Assembly: GCA_029866155.1 (NCBI GenBank)
Contig: JARWZW010000007.1
Location: forward strand, 61,067-125,066
Source of the DNA: Caulobacter sp.
GTDB taxonomy: Bacteria > Pseudomonadota > Alphaproteobacteria > Caulobacterales > Caulobacteraceae
Direction of reading: 5' to 3'
Length of the DNA stretch: 64,000 nucleotides
Positions 60,018 to 64,000 of the stretch are shown one piece after another. The first letter of the stretch is position 1. Every line of letters starts with the position of its first letter. The notes below the pieces were generated by a model that was not told the origin of the DNA, made no database searches, and worked only from the letters and a program-made list of their open reading frames with translations. Position numbers and translations under genes: made by a program.

Positions 60018-61558
60018 CATCTGGCGCTTCGCTTGAACCCTCCCGCGAGGCATTCGCCGAGGCCTGGACCGCTGGACGGGCCCAGGTCGTCTGGACCCGC
60101 CTGATCGACGACCTTGAAACGCCGGTCTCGGCCTATCTCAAGATCGCCCAAGGCCGCCCCTATGCGTTCCTGTTTGAAAGCGTCGAGGGCGGGGCCTGGC
60201 GGGGACGCTATTCTATTGTCGCGATGAAGCCAGACCTGGTCTGGCGTTGTCGCGGCGATTCCGCCGAGATTGCAGAGGGGGAGGATATCTCTGCTGGCCG
60301 GTTCCAGCCCCAGAGCGGTAGCGCCCTGGACAGCCTCAGAGATTTGGTTTCGGCCTCAAGAATAGACCTGCCGGCGTCCCTGCCGCCGCCTTCGGCCGGC
60401 ATCTACGGAGCGCTTAGCTATGACATGGTCCGGCTTGTCGAACATCTGCCGGGCGTCAACCCCGATCCGCTCGACCTGCCGGACGCTGTGATGATCCGGC
60501 CCTCGGTGGTGGCGGTGTTCGATGCCATCGCCCAGGAGATCATCCTAGTGACTCCGGCCCGTCCCGATCCGGCCCAGACGCCCCAAGGCGCCTATTCTGC
60601 AGCTGAAGCCCGACTGGCCGCCGTCATGACGGACCTGAAGGGTGCGGTTCCTCGACACCCTGCCCGGGAGGCTGAGCCTGTCGATTTCCAGACCCAGGTC
60701 AGTCGTGCTGACTACGCAACCATTGTGGGCCGCGCCAAGGACTACATTGGCGCGGGTGATATCTTCCAGGTCGTGCCAAGCCACCGCTTCTCAGCCCCCT
60801 ATGGAGGCCCGCCCTTCGCCCTCTACAGATCTCTTCGCCGGACAAATCCCTCGCCGTTCCTCTTCTATCTGAACTTCGGGGATTTCCAGTTGGTCGGCTC
60901 CAGCCCCGAGATCCTCGTGCGGCTGCGTGACGGGAAGATCACGATCCGGCCAATCGCGGGCACCCGCCCCCGCGGGGCCACGCCAGAAGAAGATGCCGCG
61001 CTTGAGGTCGAACTGCTGGCCGATCCGAAAGAGCGGGCGGAGCATCTCATGCTGCTCGACCTTGGACGAAATGATGTCGGCCGGGTCGCCAGGCTTCGGG
61101 AAGACGGGAAGAACGACCTGGACGGCGAGCGCTCCATGTCGTCTGTCCGGGTAACGCAGAGCTTCTTCGTGGAACGCTACAGCCACGTTATGCATATTGT
61201 CTCCAATGTCGAGGGCGATGCGCCCGAAGGGCTTGACCCCGTGGACGTGCTGATGGCCGCCCTTCCCGCCGGCACCCTGTCCGGCGCGCCAAAGGTCCGG
61301 GCCATGGAAATCATTGACGAGCTGGAGCTTCACAAGCGGGGCCTGACCTATGCCGGCGCCGTCGGCTACTTCGGCGCTGACGGTTCCGTCGACACCTGTA
61401 TCGTTCTGCGGACGGGTCTGGTGAAGGACGGTCTGCTCCATGTCCAGGCCGGCGGCGGCGTGGTCGCCGACAGCGACGCCGATGCCGAGTACGACGAAAC
61501 CCTGCATAAGAGCCGAGCCCTGAAGCGGGCCGCCGAAGAGGCTTGGCGCTTCGGGTGA
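60014..61558 (+). CDS. trpE: Anthranilate synthase component I
   Basis: PETPVSAYLKIAQ-type N-terminus; SSPEILVRLRDGKITIRPIAGTRPRGATPEED; LDLGRNDVGRVA; AALPAGTLSGAPKVRAMEIIDELE. Confidence 0.98.
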   Translation: MTSGASLEPSREAFAEAWTAGRAQVVWTRLIDDLETPVSAYLKIAQGRPYAFLFESVEGGAWRGRYSIVAMKPDLVWRCRGDSAEIAEGEDISAGRFQPQSGSALDSLRDLVSASRIDLPASLPPPSAGIYGALSYDMVRLVEHLPGVNPDPLDLPDAVMIRPSVVAVFDAIAQEIILVTPARPDPAQTPQGAYSAAEARLAAVMTDLKGAVPRHPAREAEPVDFQTQVSRADYATIVGRAKDYIGAGDIFQVVPSHRFSAPYGGPPFALYRSLRRTNPSPFLFYLNFGDFQLVGSSPEILVRLRDGKITIRPIAGTRPRGATPEEDAALEVELLADPKERAEHLMLLDLGRNDVGRVARLREDGKNDLDGERSMSSVRVTQSFFVERYSHVMHIVSNVEGDAPEGLDPVDVLMAALPAGTLSGAPKVRAMEIIDELELHKRGLTYAGAVGYFGADGSVDTCIVLRTGLVKDGLLHVQAGGGVVADSDADAEYDETLHKSRALKRAAEEAWRFG

Positions 61559-61689
61559 CCCCGTTGGTCTCCGCTTGCTGGCCATAGGTACGTTTTCCAA
61601 CAGCTGTGAACGGCTGTCGGCAGATGCTCCGATGATCCGGATCGTCGCCGTTTTGGTGATGATCCGCCCGTTCGGGACGGACCAGTCGT

Positions 61690-63405
61690 CTAAGCCTGTC
61701 CGGACCCACCGAACTGTTCAGCCCAGGCGGCCAGTTGCTCGTCCTCGATCTTGCGGAACAGAACTTCAGGCGCGGAGATCGTCCGCCCCGCCCCAAGAGT
61801 GGAAAGCGCTTCCGCTGCCCCGTTTCGGGGCCAGTGAAGGGGCTCTTCCAGCCCGAACGCCGCAACAATCCTTTCGGCGGCGAAAGGAATAAAGGGGGCC
61901 GACAGTCGGGCGTAAAGGGCCACCAGATTCAGCGCTGTGCGGACGATAACAGCCGCCCGGTCAGGATCGGTCTTGATGGCTGTCCAGGGCGCAGCTGCCT
62001 GCAGATACTCGTTGCCGAGCACCCAGAGCGCTCGGAGGGCCTGGGCCGACTTGCGGACCTCGATGGCGTCCATCTGGGCGGTCAGGTCTGCGATCCCTGC
62101 ATCCAGATCCGAAATGAGCTTGATTTCCAGCGGCCCGGCTTCGCCACCATCCGGAACCAGACCGCCAAACTTGCTCTCGGCGAACTTGGCGATCCGGTTG
62201 ACGAAATTGCCAAGCACATCAGCAAGGTCGCGGTTTACGGCGGACTGGAACTGCTCCCAGGTGAAAGCCGTGTCCGATCCCTCGGGAGCGTTGGCAGTCA
62301 GATACCAGCGCCACAGGTCAGGTGGAAGAATCTCTATGGCGGCATCCATGAAGACACCCCGACGCTCACTGGTCGAAAACTTGCCTCCATACCAGTTTAG
62401 CCAGTTAAAGGCCTTCAGCCGGTCAACGGTCTTCCACGGCTCCTCGCTGCCCAGAATGGTCGCCGGAAAGCTGACCGTATGAAAAGCGACGTTGTCCTTT
62501 CCCATGAACTGGACGTACTCCAGATCGTTCGCGCCCTGATCGGTCCGCCACCAGCGCTCCCAGTTTCCGCCGGTCGCTTCCGCCCACTCGACCGTCGCCC
62601 CGATGTACTCGATCGGCGCGTCGAACCAGACGTAGAAGACCTTGTCCTCGAAGCCCGGGCGCGGCCCCCCATCCTTCATGACCGGAATGCCCCAGGCCAG
62701 ATCCCGGGTGATGCCGCGGTCAATCAGGCCTTCGTCCAGATGTTTGTAGGCGATCGACCGGGTCAGCTGCGGCCAGTTGGCGGCGTTGGCATCTACCCAG
62801 GTCCGGATCCTGTCTTCGACCTGGGTCTGCAAAAGATAGAGGTGTCGGGTGTCGCGGACCTCGATGTTCCGCGAGCCGCTGATCACGCTGTAGGGATTGA
62901 TCAGATCCGTCGGGTCCAACAGATTCCCACAGTTGTCGCATTGATCGCCGCGCGCCTTTTCAAAGGCGCAATGGGGGCATGTCCCCTCGACATAGCGGTC
63001 CGGCAGAAAACGGCGGTCATCAACGGAATAGACCATCTTGTCGGTCCGTTCCTCGATCAATCCCTTGGATTCCAGCACTTCGGCGAAGTGCTGCGTAAGG
63101 CGGTGGTTGGGAGGACTGGAGCTGCGGCCAAACCAATCAAAAGACAAGCCGAAAGCCCGTCCGATGTCGTGCTGCAGCCGGTGCTGCTCGTCGCAATAGG
63201 TCCGGACGTCCTGACCGGCCGCTGTTGCGGCCAGTTCGGCAGGCGTCCCGTGCTCATCGGTTGCGCAGATGTAGAGGACCTCTCGTCCCTGCGCTCTCTG
63301 GAATCGGGCGAAGACGTCAGCAGGCAGCATCGAACCGGCCAGGTTGCCGAGGTGCTTGATCCCGTTGATGTAAGGCAGGGCGGAGGTGATGAGGACGCGG
63401 GTCAT
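61690..63405 (-). CDS. metG: Methionyl-tRNA synthetase
   Basis: [35 protein letters not shown]; zinc knuckle [28 protein letters not shown] (KMSKS-region equivalent). Confidence 0.98.
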   Translation of the reverse strand: MTRVLITSALPYINGIKHLGNLAGSMLPADVFARFQRAQGREVLYICATDEHGTPAELAATAAGQDVRTYCDEQHRLQHDIGRAFGLSFDWFGRSSSPPNHRLTQHFAEVLESKGLIEERTDKMVYSVDDRRFLPDRYVEGTCPHCAFEKARGDQCDNCGNLLDPTDLINPYSVISGSRNIEVRDTRHLYLLQTQVEDRIRTWVDANAANWPQLTRSIAYKHLDEGLIDRGITRDLAWGIPVMKDGGPRPGFEDKVFYVWFDAPIEYIGATVEWAEATGGNWERWWRTDQGANDLEYVQFMGKDNVAFHTVSFPATILGSEEPWKTVDRLKAFNWLNWYGGKFSTSERRGVFMDAAIEILPPDLWRWYLTANAPEGSDTAFTWEQFQSAVNRDLADVLGNFVNRIAKFAESKFGGLVPDGGEAGPLEIKLISDLDAGIADLTAQMDAIEVRKSAQALRALWVLGNEYLQAAAPWTAIKTDPDRAAVIVRTALNLVALYARLSAPFIPFAAERIVAAFGLEEPLHWPRNGAAEALSTLGAGRTISAPEVLFRKIEDEQLAAWAEQFGGSGQA

Positions 63406-63486
63406 GGCGCGCGGATATAGGCGAGGCTGAAGCCAAATGACAGCCAGACCTTTAGACCCTTCCCTCCCCGCCCGCCTGACCTGTGG

Positions 63487-63795
63487 CTAGCCCAGGATCC
63501 GGCGCCCCTCCTTGAGGACCCGCTCCTTGACCTTGCCGGCCATCATCGAGAGCATTATCGGCAAATGCACTAGCACCTCGATGGCCTCTTCGCCGACATC
63601 GGCCGTGGCATGGATTTTCTGGCCCATTGCTTCTGCACTGGCTGACAGCCGATCGCCGACCCAACTACGCTCAACCTCAACCTTGGTCGCCTCTGTGAGC
63701 TTCTGCAGGGCCTTCTCGACTCCGACCTCGACGCGACGGCGCGCCTCATCCTTGCCGTGGGTATGGGGAACGGAGATGGACAGGGGTTTGCTCAT
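63487..63795 (-). CDS. Polyhydroxyalkanoic acid system family protein
   Basis: MSKPLSISVPHTHGKDEARRRVEVGVEKALQKL...VERSWVGDRLSASAEAMGQKIHATADVGEEAIEVLVHLPIMLSMMAGKVKERVLKEGRRIL. Confidence 0.88.
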   Translation of the reverse strand: MSKPLSISVPHTHGKDEARRRVEVGVEKALQKLTEATKVEVERSWVGDRLSASAEAMGQKIHATADVGEEAIEVLVHLPIMLSMMAGKVKERVLKEGRRILG

Positions 63796-63859
63796 GATGT
63801 CGACTTACCTTTGATTTGCACTGGACGTACGGTCCTGATTGAAGCATTTGGCGCGCCAC

Positions 63860-63935
63860 GCCGGCTTAGCTCAGATGGTAGAGCAGCGGTTTTGTAAACC
63901 GAAGGTCGCGGGTTCGATTCCTGCAGCCGGCACCA
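63860..63935 (+). tRNA. tRNA-Thr(TGT)
   Basis: GCCGGCTTAGCTCAGATGGTAGAGCAGCGGTTTTGTAAACCGAAGGTCGCGGGTTCGATTCCTGCAGCCGGCACCA; TGT anticodon, encoded CCA. Confidence 0.98.
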
Positions 63936-64000
63936 CCACCCCATTTCCGGGGTCGACAGGGCGAGATGCGCCTGAATCATGCCTGAACAATCGCCTCCAA

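Noticed and set aside
61559-61689. Possible small ORF or leader between trpE and metG
   Set aside because: No convincing start/RBS/codon pattern and no clear attenuator structure.

Overview
The window is about 64 kb of GC-rich alphaproteobacterial chromosome. Gene content (mipZ, a popA-like gene, dusB-ntrBC-ntrYX-dat-hfq-hflX) points to Caulobacterales, Caulobacter/Phenylobacterium-like. Most of it is densely packed core genome. In order: panC (partial), mipZ, clpAS, dinB, a lipid/xenobiotic catabolism block (AMACR-like CoA-transferase, CYP153-like P450, amidohydrolase, SDR), tRNA-Ser, rlpA, tmk-holB-tatD-MBL, mazG, the ntr block, ispDF, eno, rpmF, pyrG, secG, tpiA, ppiD-like, trpE, metG and tRNA-Thr. 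I saw no CRISPR array, rRNA operon, IS transposase, prophage or complete defence system. The least ordinary stretch is about 18.4-21.5 kb. It holds a single-chain double winged-helix regulator, orphan small ORFs, a likely C-terminal remnant of a class I DNA methyltransferase, and an ~860 bp non-coding tract with two copies of a 133-bp inverted-repeat-bounded element plus tandem repeats. Other points worth checking: a PopA-like REC-REC-degenerate GGDEF protein with an intact RxxD I-site, NtrC and NtrX that both lack a GAFTGA loop, a DinB with an N-terminal CxxC/CxxC extension, and several strong palindromic operator candidates. All family names come from reading the translations; no database search was run.
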